Assembly (NCBI RefSeq): GCF_002251795.1
Contig: NZ_NOXU01000023.1
Location: forward strand, 1-64,000
Direction of reading: 5' to 3'
Length of the DNA: 64,000 nt
Source: Niveispirillum lacus
GTDB taxonomy: Bacteria > Pseudomonadota > Alphaproteobacteria > Azospirillales > Azospirillaceae
Shown: one piece after another, positions 8,843 through 17,021 of the stretch
How the letters are laid out: the number at the start of each line of letters is the position of its first letter
Numbering within the stretch: the first letter of the stretch is position 1
The notes under the pieces: generated by a model
The model's input: only the letters and a program-made list of their open reading frames with translations
What the model was told of the DNA's origin: nothing
Databases searched by the model: none
Made by a program: the position numbers and the translations under genes

Positions 8843-10141
8843 ATGCCGATCAAACGGGTCAAGCCGGGTGACTTCACCCGCACCCCCATCGAAAAAGCCC
8901 CGGACCCGCAGTTGGGGAACGCCATCATTGCCAAGGAGCGCTACACCAGCCCCGATTTCATGAAACTGGAATGGGAGCGGATGTGGAAACGCTGCTGGTT
9001 GATGGGCTGCCGCGAGGATGACATTCCGGAGCCGGGTGATTATGTCTGCACGGAGATCGGACGCGAGGCGATCTTGATCGTCCGGCAGGCCGATATGTCC
9101 ATCCGCGCCTTCTACAATGTCTGTCAGCATCGCGGCAACCGGCTGGTTCCGCCGGGTATGGGCAAGCTGAAGACCTTCAAATGCGCCTATCACCATTGGG
9201 AATATGGCCTGGACGGTGATTATGTGCGTATCCCGGATAAAGAAACCTTCCCCCAGGGCACGCCCTGCCAGGGGCTGCCGGAGGTGCCGTGTGACACCTG
9301 GGGCAGCTTTGTCTGGTACAACCTGAACAAGGATGCCGAGCCATTGGCCGAGTTCCTGGGCGTGATCCCGGAACATCTGGACCCCTATCATTTCGACCGT
9401 ATGGCCCTGACGCGGGACTGGACCATCGAATGGGATTGCAACTGGAAAGCGTCCGTTGATGCCTTCAACGAGAGCTACCATGTGCAGGGTATCCATCCGC
9501 AACTGCTCTATTATCTGGATGATCTGGACATCCAGATCGACTGTTATGACCGGCACAGCCGCTATCTGATCCCCTTCGCCACCACCAGCCCGCGCGTGAA
9601 GGAAACCTCAGACATCCCGCCCCTGATCCGCCTGATCATGAAGCAGGCGGGCATGGACCCCGCCGATTTCGACGGTAAGACGCGGGAAGTGCGGCTGGCG
9701 GTGCAGAAATGGAAGCGGGAGAATGGGGCGTCACAGGGGTTTGATTATTCGGACCTGAATGACGACCAACTGACCGATGATTACCATTACCTGATCTTCC
9801 CCAACATCACCTTGAATGTCCATGCGGATGATCTGATGCTGTTTCGCCAGCGGCCGCATCCGACCGACCCCAACAAGATGTATTACGACCTGCAGAACTT
9901 CCGTCTTCTGAAGAAGGGGGAGGAAAAGCCGGAACGGCCCGAACATCGTTTCTACCGCCATGGGGAAAAGTCGCTGGGCCAGGTCTTGGATCAGGACGCC
10001 TACAACCTTCCCGGCGTGCAGTTGGGCATGCATTCGGAAGGTTTCCCCGGCCTTTGGCTGGGCGACCAGGAACTGCGCATCCGTCACTTCCACAAGGTCA
10101 TCGACGATTATGTGTATGGGCCAGCAGGCGGACCGGATTGA
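8843..10141 (+). CDS. Rieske non-haem iron oxygenase, alpha subunit (1)
   Basis: 432 residues. Rieske domain with C-Q-H-R-G-N and C-A-Y-H-H ligands (about residues 93-120). The catalytic domain has the mononuclear iron ligands in NESYHVQGIHP (two His), with the third carboxylate expected near the C terminus. No beta subunit gene follows, so it is probably a homomeric alpha-only oxygenase of the CntA/carnitine or demethylase-like branch. The C-terminal LDQDAYNLPGVQLGMHSEGF resembles the corresponding part of the oxygenase at 22633, so the two are paralogues. Electrons probably come from the ferredoxin at 6294. Substrate unknown. Confidence 0.93.
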   Translation: MPIKRVKPGDFTRTPIEKAPDPQLGNAIIAKERYTSPDFMKLEWERMWKRCWLMGCREDDIPEPGDYVCTEIGREAILIVRQADMSIRAFYNVCQHRGNRLVPPGMGKLKTFKCAYHHWEYGLDGDYVRIPDKETFPQGTPCQGLPEVPCDTWGSFVWYNLNKDAEPLAEFLGVIPEHLDPYHFDRMALTRDWTIEWDCNWKASVDAFNESYHVQGIHPQLLYYLDDLDIQIDCYDRHSRYLIPFATTSPRVKETSDIPPLIRLIMKQAGMDPADFDGKTREVRLAVQKWKRENGASQGFDYSDLNDDQLTDDYHYLIFPNITLNVHADDLMLFRQRPHPTDPNKMYYDLQNFRLLKKGEEKPERPEHRFYRHGEKSLGQVLDQDAYNLPGVQLGMHSEGFPGLWLGDQELRIRHFHKVIDDYVYGPAGGPD

Positions 10142-10147
10142 GCAGTC

Positions 10148-10268
10148 CGCCTTCCCGGCGAAGGCCGGGACCCAGGGGCCGCAGCCCCCACCTTGCGGCA
10201 GCGTTGATTGACGCAGCTTCGACGTTACTCCTTGTGACCTCTGGGTCCCGGCCTTCGCCGGGAAGGCG
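10148..10268. repeat. Palindromic repeat element (MITE/REPIN-like), intergenic
   Basis: Perfect 28-bp inverted arms (10148-10175 and 10241-10268) beginning CGCCTTCCCGGCGAAGGCC, separated by 65 bp. It fills most of the 170-bp gap between the oxygenase stop and the E1alpha start. Both arms carry the core CCCGGCGAAGGCCGGG. A related but diverged palindrome sits inside the E2 coding sequence at 12663-12748. RNA from it would fold into a long hairpin between two genes of one operon. Confidence 0.85.
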
Positions 10269-10311
10269 TTGGGGGTCATGAAAGCAGTCAGTCCCATCAA
10301 GGAACCAACCC

Positions 10312-11280
10312 ATGCAACTCAACCGTGACGCCCTGCTTCAGGCCTATCGGCGCATGCGTACCATCCGTGAGTTCGAGGAACGGCTTCATATCGAGAACCG
10401 CACCGGGGAAATTGCGGGCTTCACCCATCTCTATGCCGGCCAGGAAGCCGTGGCGGTCGGGGTGTGCGAACATCTGACCGACAAGGACTGGATCGCCTCC
10501 ACCCATCGTGGCCATGGCCATTGTATTGCCAAAGGATGCGATGTCGGCGGCATGATGAAGGAGATTTATGGCCGCGCTGACGGGTTGTGCAAAGGCAAGG
10601 GTGGCTCCATGCATATTGCCGATCTGGACAAGGGCATGTTGGGCGCCAATGCCATTGTTGGCGGCGGCCCGCCCATTGCGGTGGGGGCGGCCATCGCCGC
10701 CAAGCTGGCCGGTGAAGGCCATGTCGCGGTCAGCTTCACCGGCGATGGCGGCTCCAACCAGGGCACCGTGCTGGAAGCGCTGAATATGGCCGCTGTTCTG
10801 AAGGTGCCGAAGATTTTCGTGTTCGAGAATAATGGCTATTCCGAACATACGGGGGCTGCCTATGCGCTGGCCGGTCAGGATCTCGGCCGCCGGGTGGAAG
10901 GGTTCGGCATTCCGGTCTTCCGCGCCGACGGGTTTGATTTCTTCTCCGTGTACGAGGCGATGCGCCAGGCGCTGGAGATCGCACGCAACGGTGGGGGCCC
11001 GGCAGCGGTCTATGCCACCTGCACCCGCTATTTCGGGCATTTCGAGGGTGACCCGCAGAATTACCGCGCCAAGGGCGAGGTGGAGAAGTTCCGCGAGGAA
11101 AGCGATTGCCTGACCGGCTTCCGGGCGCGGGTGACAGAGGCGGGCCTGATCGATGCCGCCGCGCTGGACGCCATTGATGCCGATGTGCTGGCCGAGATCG
11201 ATACCGCGACGGTCGCCGCGAAGTCAGCCGCGCCGCCCACCGCGGCGGATGTGCTGACCGACGTCTATATCAGCTATTGA
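10312..11280 (+). CDS. Thiamine-dependent 2-oxoacid/acetoin dehydrogenase E1, alpha subunit
   Basis: 322 residues, the length of AcoA/PdhA-type alpha chains. The thiamine-diphosphate motif is clear: GDGGSNQG ... FVFENN (about residues 146-180), and the activation-loop region is SMHIADLDKGMLGANAIVGGG. Overall it is closest in feel to acetoin dehydrogenase AcoA. Start ATG 10312 follows AAGGAACCAACC. It is followed within 15 bp by the beta subunit, then E2. In this setting it may cleave or decarboxylate a keto intermediate to give acyl-CoA rather than use acetoin; no acoR or acoD lies nearby. Confidence 0.9.
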   Translation: MQLNRDALLQAYRRMRTIREFEERLHIENRTGEIAGFTHLYAGQEAVAVGVCEHLTDKDWIASTHRGHGHCIAKGCDVGGMMKEIYGRADGLCKGKGGSMHIADLDKGMLGANAIVGGGPPIAVGAAIAAKLAGEGHVAVSFTGDGGSNQGTVLEALNMAAVLKVPKIFVFENNGYSEHTGAAYALAGQDLGRRVEGFGIPVFRADGFDFFSVYEAMRQALEIARNGGGPAAVYATCTRYFGHFEGDPQNYRAKGEVEKFREESDCLTGFRARVTEAGLIDAAALDAIDADVLAEIDTATVAAKSAAPPTAADVLTDVYISY

Positions 11281-11294
11281 CCGGGAGAGGTTCG

Positions 11295-12308
11295 ATGCCC
11301 GTCATCACCCTGCGCGAAGCCCTGAACGAGGCCCTGCATCTTGAAATGGCCCGCGATCCCCGCGTCATCGTCCTGGGCGAGGATGTGTCCGGCGGGGCTG
11401 GCGGCACATCCGGTCAGCGCGACGCGGCCGGCGGCATTTTCGGCGTGACCAAGGGTCTGATCCATAAGTTTGGCGATGGCCGCGTCATCGACACGCCGAT
11501 TTCCGAAAGCTGCATCATTGGCGCGGCCAATGGGGCGGCGCTGGCCGGGCTGCGGCCGGTGGCCGAACTGATGTTTGCCGATTTTGTCGGCGTGGCCATG
11601 GACCAGATATTCAATCAGGCGGCCAAGTTCCGCTACATGTTCGGGGGCAAGGCGCGCACGCCGCTGGTCATCCGCATGTCGTTCGGCGCCGGTATGAACT
11701 GTGCCGCCCAGCATTCGCAGACCATCTACCCCTTCATGACGGCGGTGCCGGGGCTGAAGGTGGTGGTGCCGTCCAACCCGTACGACGCCAAGGGCCTGCT
11801 GCTGACCGCCATCCGCGATGATGATCCGGTGGTGTTCTTCGAACATAAGGCGCTGTACAGCCGTAAGGGCGAGGTGCCGGACGGCGATTACATGATCCCG
11901 TTCGGCGAAGCGGCCCTGGTCCGCGAAGGTGAGCATGCCACCATCGTGGCGCTCGGCCGTATGGTGCCCTTTGCCGAAAAGGCGCTGGATAAGCTGAATG
12001 CCGAGGGCATCACCTGCGACCTGATTGATCCGCGCACCACCAGCCCGCTGGATGAAGAGACGATCCTGGAAAGCGTGTCGAATACCGGCCGGCTGATTGT
12101 GGTGGATGAAAGCCCGCCGCGCTGTTCCGTGGCGTCCGATATCGCCGCGATCGTGGCGCAGAAGGGCTTCCGCGACCTGAAGGCACCCATCGAGATTGTC
12201 ACCGCCCCCCATACGCCCGTTCCCTTCGCCCGCGAACTGGAACGCGCCTATGTCCCCGGCCCCGCCCAGATTGAGGCCGCTGTTCGCAAGGTGCTGGCTG
12301 ATGGCTGA
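11295..12308 (+). CDS. Thiamine-dependent 2-oxoacid/acetoin dehydrogenase E1, beta subunit
   Basis: 337 residues. Typical transketolase-like pyrimidine-binding domain (ITLREALNEALHLEMARD; VIVLGEDVSGGAGG; DTPISESCIIGAANGAALAG; ELMFADF) and C-terminal domain (IDPRTTSPLDEETILESV). ATG 11295 follows GGGAGAGGTTCG; the frame also opens at TTG 11277. It forms the alpha2beta2 E1 with the preceding gene. The 3' end overlaps the E2 start by 8 bp, implying coupled translation. Confidence 0.92.
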   Translation: MPVITLREALNEALHLEMARDPRVIVLGEDVSGGAGGTSGQRDAAGGIFGVTKGLIHKFGDGRVIDTPISESCIIGAANGAALAGLRPVAELMFADFVGVAMDQIFNQAAKFRYMFGGKARTPLVIRMSFGAGMNCAAQHSQTIYPFMTAVPGLKVVVPSNPYDAKGLLLTAIRDDDPVVFFEHKALYSRKGEVPDGDYMIPFGEAALVREGEHATIVALGRMVPFAEKALDKLNAEGITCDLIDPRTTSPLDEETILESVSNTGRLIVVDESPPRCSVASDIAAIVAQKGFRDLKAPIEIVTAPHTPVPFARELERAYVPGPAQIEAAVRKVLADG

Positions 12309-14031
12309 GATCCACCCGATCACCCTGCCCAAATGGGGCATCGAAATGTCAGAAGGCACGGTTGCCAACTGGCATATGGCCGTGGGCACGCGTGCCGAGA
12401 AGGGCGCCGAGCTGGTCGATATCGAGACGGAAAAGATCGTCAACACCCTGGATCTGGAAGTCGGCGGAACGCTGCGCCGGCAATTGGCCCAGCCCGGCGA
12501 TGTGCTGCCTGTGGGCGCCCTGATCGCGGTACTGGCCGATGCCGCCGTTCCCGACAGCGCCATTGATGCCTTTGTGGCCGCGTACAAACCCATCGACGTG
12601 TCGTTTGAGCCGAAGGAAGAGGGGGGGGCGCCGTCCGCCTCTTCCACTGAAATCGCTTCCAGCCTTCCCCGCGAAAGCGGGGACGCTGGGGCCACGAGCC
12701 CGACCGTTGGTGCAAGCGGCCCCTGGACCCCCGCTTTCGCGGGGGAGGCAGCGAAGAGCGACGTCCCCGTTGCTCCCCCCCTCGATCCCGCCATCCTTTC
12801 CGCCCGTAACGAGGCGGCGCATGCCAGTCCCCTGGCCCGGCGGCTGGCCAATAAGCTGGGCATTGACCTGTCAACCCTGACCGGGACCGGGCAGAAGGGG
12901 CGGATCAGTCAGGAAGATGTGGAGAAGGCGGCCGCTTCACGCGGGTCCGCCTCCCCTGCCCCGGCGCCCGCCGCAGAACCCGCCGCACAGCCGCAACCCA
13001 CCGGCCCTGAACCCCATGCCAGCCCCATCGCGCAGAAGTTCGCCCGTAAGCTGGGCATGCGTCTGCATGGCATCACGGGCACGGGCGCGCGGGGCCGGGT
13101 CTCGCTGGCTGATGTGCAGGCGGCGGCCAAGGCGCGCGGCCTCCTGGCCGTCCCCGCCCCCGTGGTGGTTGCCAGCCCGGCGCCCGCCGCTGGCCCCGCC
13201 GCACGCAAGCTGGCCGGTGATCTGGGGGTGGATCTGTCCACTGTCACGCCCACGGGGCCGAAGGGTCATGCCACCAAGCAGGATGTCCGCGACGCCGCTG
13301 ACCGGGCTGCGGCCCCGACGGCCCCGGTCCCAGCCCCCGACACCGCTTATGACCTGCTGCCGATGACCGGCATGCGCCGGGCCATCGCCACGGCTTTGGT
13401 CAATGCCAAGCAGACGATCCCGCATTTTTATCTGACCAGCGACGTCACAGTCGATGCATTGTTATCCTTCCGCGAACAGGTGAATGCACGGGCCAACAGC
13501 CCCCGTAAACTGTCGGTCAATGACCTGCTGATCAAGGCGGCGGCCCTGGCGCTGATGGACGTGCCGGATGTCAATGTGCATTGGGCGGAGGATGGCATCC
13601 GTCGCTTCCGCACCGCTGATATCTCAGTGGCGGTCGCCGTGGAAGGCGGGCTGCTGACGCCGGTGGTGCGCGGCGCCGACAGGCTGGACCCTTGGTCCAT
13701 CGCGGCGAAGGCGGCCGACCTGGCCGACCGGGCGCGCAAGCGCACCCTCGCCAGGGAGGAGATCAGCGGCGGCAGCTTTACCATTTCCAACCTGGGCATG
13801 TTCGGTATCCGCCAGTTCCAGGCCATTATCAACCCGCCGCAGGGCGCCATCCTGGCCGTCGGCACCACAAGGCGGGAAGCACGCGAAACCGCCGATGGCG
13901 GGGTGCGCTTCGCCTCGGTGATGAGCCTGACCTTGTCCTGCGATCACCGCGCCGTCGATGGCGCGCTGGGGGCCAAGTTCCTGGCGGCCCTGGGCCGCCG
14001 GCTGGAAGATCCAATCGGGCTGGTACTGTAA
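12301..14031 (+). CDS. Dihydrolipoamide acyltransferase (E2) with one lipoyl and three E3-binding domains
   Basis: 576 residues. Lipoyl domain at residues 1-80 with lipoyl-lysine K45 in DIETEKI. Then a linker containing an in-frame palindromic repeat (residues about 121-149). Three peripheral-subunit-binding domains follow at about 174-209, 239-276 and 298-335, each with the A-R-K/R-L-A...G-T-G-x-x-G-R/H-xx-x-x-D-V pattern. The catalytic domain is at about 350-576, with H549-R-A-V-D553-G at its active site. Usual E2 proteins carry one such binding domain. It transfers the acyl group made by E1 to CoA. No E3 (lipoamide dehydrogenase) gene is in the window. Start ATG 12301 overlaps the beta-subunit stop. 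Confidence 0.93.
   Translation: MAEIHPITLPKWGIEMSEGTVANWHMAVGTRAEKGAELVDIETEKIVNTLDLEVGGTLRRQLAQPGDVLPVGALIAVLADAAVPDSAIDAFVAAYKPIDVSFEPKEEGGAPSASSTEIASSLPRESGDAGATSPTVGASGPWTPAFAGEAAKSDVPVAPPLDPAILSARNEAAHASPLARRLANKLGIDLSTLTGTGQKGRISQEDVEKAAASRGSASPAPAPAAEPAAQPQPTGPEPHASPIAQKFARKLGMRLHGITGTGARGRVSLADVQAAAKARGLLAVPAPVVVASPAPAAGPAARKLAGDLGVDLSTVTPTGPKGHATKQDVRDAADRAAAPTAPVPAPDTAYDLLPMTGMRRAIATALVNAKQTIPHFYLTSDVTVDALLSFREQVNARANSPRKLSVNDLLIKAAALALMDVPDVNVHWAEDGIRRFRTADISVAVAVEGGLLTPVVRGADRLDPWSIAAKAADLADRARKRTLAREEISGGSFTISNLGMFGIRQFQAIINPPQGAILAVGTTRREARETADGGVRFASVMSLTLSCDHRAVDGALGAKFLAALGRRLEDPIGLVL
12663..12748. repeat. Palindromic repeat inserted in frame inside the E2 gene
   Basis: Imperfect 31-bp inverted arms (12663-12693 and 12718-12748, about five mismatches) around a short centre, with core CCCCGCGAAAGCGGGG. 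The 86 bp lie in the flexible linker after the lipoyl domain and are read through as part of the protein (LPRESGDAG ... TPAFAGEA), adding about 29 residues. Related in design to the intergenic element at 10148-10268. Confidence 0.8.
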
Positions 14032-14062
14032 AACCGGCCTCGACCAGGCGCCGGCGATAAGG

Positions 14063-14097
14063 GGATGGGGGATCAGATTGATCCTCCATCCTTTTTT
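14063..14097 (+). terminator. Rho-independent terminator after E2
   Basis: A 13-bp stem (GGATGGGGGATCA with TGATCCTCCATCC, one G-T pair) and a 3-nt loop, followed by TTTTTT. It lies 32 bp after the E2 stop and should end the SDR-oxygenase-E1-E2 transcript. Confidence 0.85.
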
Positions 14098-14144
14098 ATG
14101 GCTGTTACCTGCGCGGTTCCCAAACCCCAAGGGGCATCAGATCA

Positions 14145-14183
14145 AAAACAAACCCCCTCCCGGCGTCGACCGCCAGGAGGGGG
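14145..14183 (-). terminator. Rho-independent terminator after the quinohaemoprotein gene
   Basis: Stem CCCCCTCC (14153-14160) / GGAGGGGG (14176-14183), with an inner GGCG/CGCC pairing in the loop. On the minus strand it is followed by TTTGTTTTTG. It ends the long minus-strand operon whose last gene stops at 14220. Confidence 0.8.
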
Positions 14184-14219
14184 CGTTGAGTAACTGGAAC
14201 CGGGTGGCTGAAAAAGCCG

Positions 14220-16118
14220 TTATTTCCCGTCCACGCCGAACACCAGCAACGCATTGCCAGGCATCTTGAAATAAAGCCCATAGCCGGAATTCAGCACCAG
14301 ATGGCCATCGCCGATGGCGGGGCCGGACCCGCTCATCGAGCCCCCCTTGGCCTCTACACCATTCACGGCCATGACCGGCTGGGTCGTGTCATATTTCCAG
14401 ACAATCTTGCCCGTGGCCCCGTCATAGGCACGGACCCAGCCATCGGAATGACCGGCAAAGACGATACCGGGCATGGCGGTGATCGCCGCCGTGATGCCGG
14501 GATCACAGAATTCGCGGCCCTGGCAGACATCCTCCGCCGGATGGCTCCACAGCAATGCGCCGGACGCGCCATCCACGGCGTAAAGGCCGGGGCGGGGCGG
14601 TTCGGTCGGTGTGCTGCCGTCGCGGGCATTGGCCATGTCATAGATCGGCACATAAAGCCGCGAACCTTCCGCCGCCATGCCGAAATGCACCCCGCCCTGC
14701 ACCCCGCCGCGCCCGACACGCGTGCTCCAGCGGATGGCGCCGGTATCAGGGTCAAAACCATGCACGACACCGCTTTTCTGGCCGCCCAGCAACACCTGTC
14801 CGCCACCGGGCAGGTTGGCCAGGATGGGTGAGGCAGCGTAATCCAGGTCCGGACCGCGTTCGGTGGGGCAATTGGGGTGGTCCCCCATCATGCAGGCCAC
14901 ATTCCAGGCATCACGCGCCACGGTCTGGCTGACCCAGCGCCGCTGCCCGGTCTTCAGGTCGAAGGCCATGATGGCATCGCTGTTGCTATCGGCCGGGCTG
15001 GAGTAATTCTCCCCCGATCCGACATAGAGCACACCCCGCGCGGCATCCACGGCCGGGCTGTTCCACACCGGGGCACCGGAGGCCGCCAGAATGGCCGTGC
15101 CGACACTGGTTGTGCCTTTCTGGGTGGGTTCATCGGGGATTGTGTGGCTTTTCCAGATGGGGGTGCCCGACGCGGTATCCAGGGCCGCGACCGCCCCCCG
15201 GAAAGTGCAGCAGGGATAGGCCGGGTCGGCGGCCGCCGTGACCTCCAGCGAGGATACGGGCACATACAGCCGGTCATTGAACAGGGCCGGAGTGCCAGTG
15301 ATGGTGGCGCTGGAATGGTCATCGACCTTGGTGACCCAGAGCTCCTTGCCCGTCAGGGCATCCAACGCATAGGCCCGTGCCATGACATCGCCAAAATACA
15401 GCTTGGGCGCCGTCTGGGTGGTTTCCACCACGATGCCGGTTCGCACCTCGGCCCGCGCCTTGTAGGACCAGCGCACGCAGCCGGTTTCCAGGTCGAACGC
15501 ATAGACGGTGCCGTCCTTGCTGCCCACAAACACCGCTCCCAAACCGATGGAGGGCTGGGAGCGGGCCCGCATAGCGTTGGGGAAAGCAAAGGCCCATTTC
15601 AGGCGCAGCTTCGGCACCTCGGCCGCCGTCAGCCCGGCCACATCACCAGGCACAAACCGGCTGGTATCATGGCCCCAGCCCACCGGGGGGGCCGGACGCG
15701 ACAGATCAAAATTTGCCGCTGTGCCCACACATTGCCGGGGTTTCGGTTCGCTGGCGAAGGCCTCCAGTTTCTGGCGCGACAGATATTCAGCGATATGCTG
15801 ACGCTGTTCGGGCGACAGATGGGCAGCCTGTGGCTGCATGATGCCTTCATTCATGGCACTGTACAGCATGGCCGGCGTCATCATTTCCAGCCATGTCCGA
15901 TGCGGCGCCTTGTAGACCCCGCCCTGGTGGCAGCCGGCGCAGTTTTCCTGATACAGCGGCGCCCCCGGCAGTTTTTCCGGGTCGGCGAAGGCATCACGGC
16001 CCGATTGGAACTGATCGGTGGATGTCACCCTTTCCCCACCCGGCGGGGCCGCCAGGGACGTACCGCCGACCAACAGGGCGACAAGGCCCAGCAATCCGAT
16101 ACCCACACGCCCGACCAT
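14220..16118 (-). CDS. PQQ/haem c dehydrogenase, polyvinyl-alcohol-dehydrogenase-like
   Basis: 632 residues. Signal peptide of about 23 residues (ends GGTSLAA), so exported to the periplasm. A short cytochrome c domain comes first, with C60-A-G-C63-H64 and a later Met-rich segment (MNEGIMQPQ). An eight-bladed PQQ beta-propeller follows with repeated G-x-x-x-W blade motifs. Haem at the N terminus and propeller at the C terminus is the arrangement of Sphingopyxis PVA dehydrogenase (quinohaemoprotein), reversed relative to ordinary quinohaemoprotein alcohol dehydrogenases. It would oxidise a secondary alcohol or diol and pass electrons to cytochrome c. It lies 39 bp downstream of an SDR gene and is last in a six-gene minus-strand run. 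PQQ synthesis genes are not in the window. Confidence 0.85.
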   Translation of the reverse strand: MVGRVGIGLLGLVALLVGGTSLAAPPGGERVTSTDQFQSGRDAFADPEKLPGAPLYQENCAGCHQGGVYKAPHRTWLEMMTPAMLYSAMNEGIMQPQAAHLSPEQRQHIAEYLSRQKLEAFASEPKPRQCVGTAANFDLSRPAPPVGWGHDTSRFVPGDVAGLTAAEVPKLRLKWAFAFPNAMRARSQPSIGLGAVFVGSKDGTVYAFDLETGCVRWSYKARAEVRTGIVVETTQTAPKLYFGDVMARAYALDALTGKELWVTKVDDHSSATITGTPALFNDRLYVPVSSLEVTAAADPAYPCCTFRGAVAALDTASGTPIWKSHTIPDEPTQKGTTSVGTAILAASGAPVWNSPAVDAARGVLYVGSGENYSSPADSNSDAIMAFDLKTGQRRWVSQTVARDAWNVACMMGDHPNCPTERGPDLDYAASPILANLPGGGQVLLGGQKSGVVHGFDPDTGAIRWSTRVGRGGVQGGVHFGMAAEGSRLYVPIYDMANARDGSTPTEPPRPGLYAVDGASGALLWSHPAEDVCQGREFCDPGITAAITAMPGIVFAGHSDGWVRAYDGATGKIVWKYDTTQPVMAVNGVEAKGGSMSGSGPAIGDGHLVLNSGYGLYFKMPGNALLVFGVDGK

Positions 16119-16157
16119 GGCGTTGCCTCCCGTTTGTTTGTTTTTTCGTCAGGACCG

Positions 16158-17018
16158 TCAAACCACGTTGAAATAGTCCGGCACACCGCCGGGCCAGACG
16201 GTGCCCCACATCTGCATGCCGCCATCAATGGTCAGCATCTCGCCCGTAATGAATTTGCCAGACGGGGCAACCAGATAGACCACACCCTCGGCCACGTCCC
16301 AGGCATTGCCCATGCGGCGCATCGGGTTGGTGTCGGCAAAGCGCTTGGTGGCCTCTGGCGGATAGACGTTGAAACCTTCGGTCGCCACGGTGCCCGGCGC
16401 CACGCAATTGACCCGGATCTTCAGCGGCGCCCACTCGGTGGCCACGGTCTTGGACAGGTAGATCACCCCGGCGCGCGCCGCACAGGTGTGGGCCGCCTGC
16501 GGCATGCCGCGTTCGACATAGGCCACAATATTGACGATGGACCCCGCCTCTCCCCGGTCGCGCCAGCGCCTGGCGGCGGCCTGCATCATGTGCCAGGTGC
16601 CGTTCAGGTTGGTGTCGATAACGGCGTTCCAGCCCTTTTTGGAAAAGTCGATCGCCGCCTGCGGGAACTGTCCGCCGCCATTATTGATGACATGGTCGAT
16701 GCGCCCGAATTCCGCGATGGTGCGGTCCATCAGCGCATCCACTTGGTCGGGATCACGGATGGTCATGGGCATGATGGCGATCTCCCGGCCCAGCAGGCGG
16801 CGGATGCCGTCGCGCGTCTCGGCCAGCTTTTCCTCCCGCCGGCCACAGATCATCACCTTGGCGCCCAGCCGCGTGAACAGATAGGCCATGGCCTTGCCCA
16901 TGCCGCTGCCCCCGCCTGACAGCACCACCACCTGGTCCTCCAGCAGGTCCGGGCGATAAACGGTGGGCAGGCTGGCCAACTCTTCCTCGCTGAAGCCCCA
17001 TTCTCTGGTTTCGGTCAT
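16158..17018 (-). CDS. SDR-family protein, 2,4-dienoyl-CoA-reductase-like, with atypical active site
   Basis: 286 residues. The Rossmann cofactor motif is intact (GGGSGMGKA, about residues 35-43), as are NNGGG and the late APGTVATEG and DGGMQMWG segments. The catalytic region reads AHTCAARAGVIYLSK: where classical SDRs have YxxxK and dienoyl-CoA reductases have SxxxK, this has TxxxR. The ATEWAPLKIRVNCVAPG stretch and overall look fit the DECR branch acting on acyl-CoA thioesters. It starts 3 bp after the thiolase stop. Either a reductase with a different proton relay or a protein with another role; the fold call is firm, the activity is not. Confidence 0.85.
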   Translation of the reverse strand: MTETREWGFSEEELASLPTVYRPDLLEDQVVVLSGGGSGMGKAMAYLFTRLGAKVMICGRREEKLAETRDGIRRLLGREIAIMPMTIRDPDQVDALMDRTIAEFGRIDHVINNGGGQFPQAAIDFSKKGWNAVIDTNLNGTWHMMQAAARRWRDRGEAGSIVNIVAYVERGMPQAAHTCAARAGVIYLSKTVATEWAPLKIRVNCVAPGTVATEGFNVYPPEATKRFADTNPMRRMGNAWDVAEGVVYLVAPSGKFITGEMLTIDGGMQMWGTVWPGGVPDYFNVV

Positions 17019-17021
17019 GGC

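Noticed and set aside
10148-10268. CRISPR-like repeat
   Set aside because: Only one pair of inverted arms with no regularly spaced direct repeats or spacers.
11274-12863. 529-codon open frame on the minus strand
   Set aside because: Antisense to E1beta and E2, which have complete motifs.
14877-16919. 680-codon open frame on the plus strand
   Set aside because: It is antisense to the quinohaemoprotein and SDR genes, has no domain, and reads as His/Gly/Gln-rich sequence typical of a high-GC complement frame.
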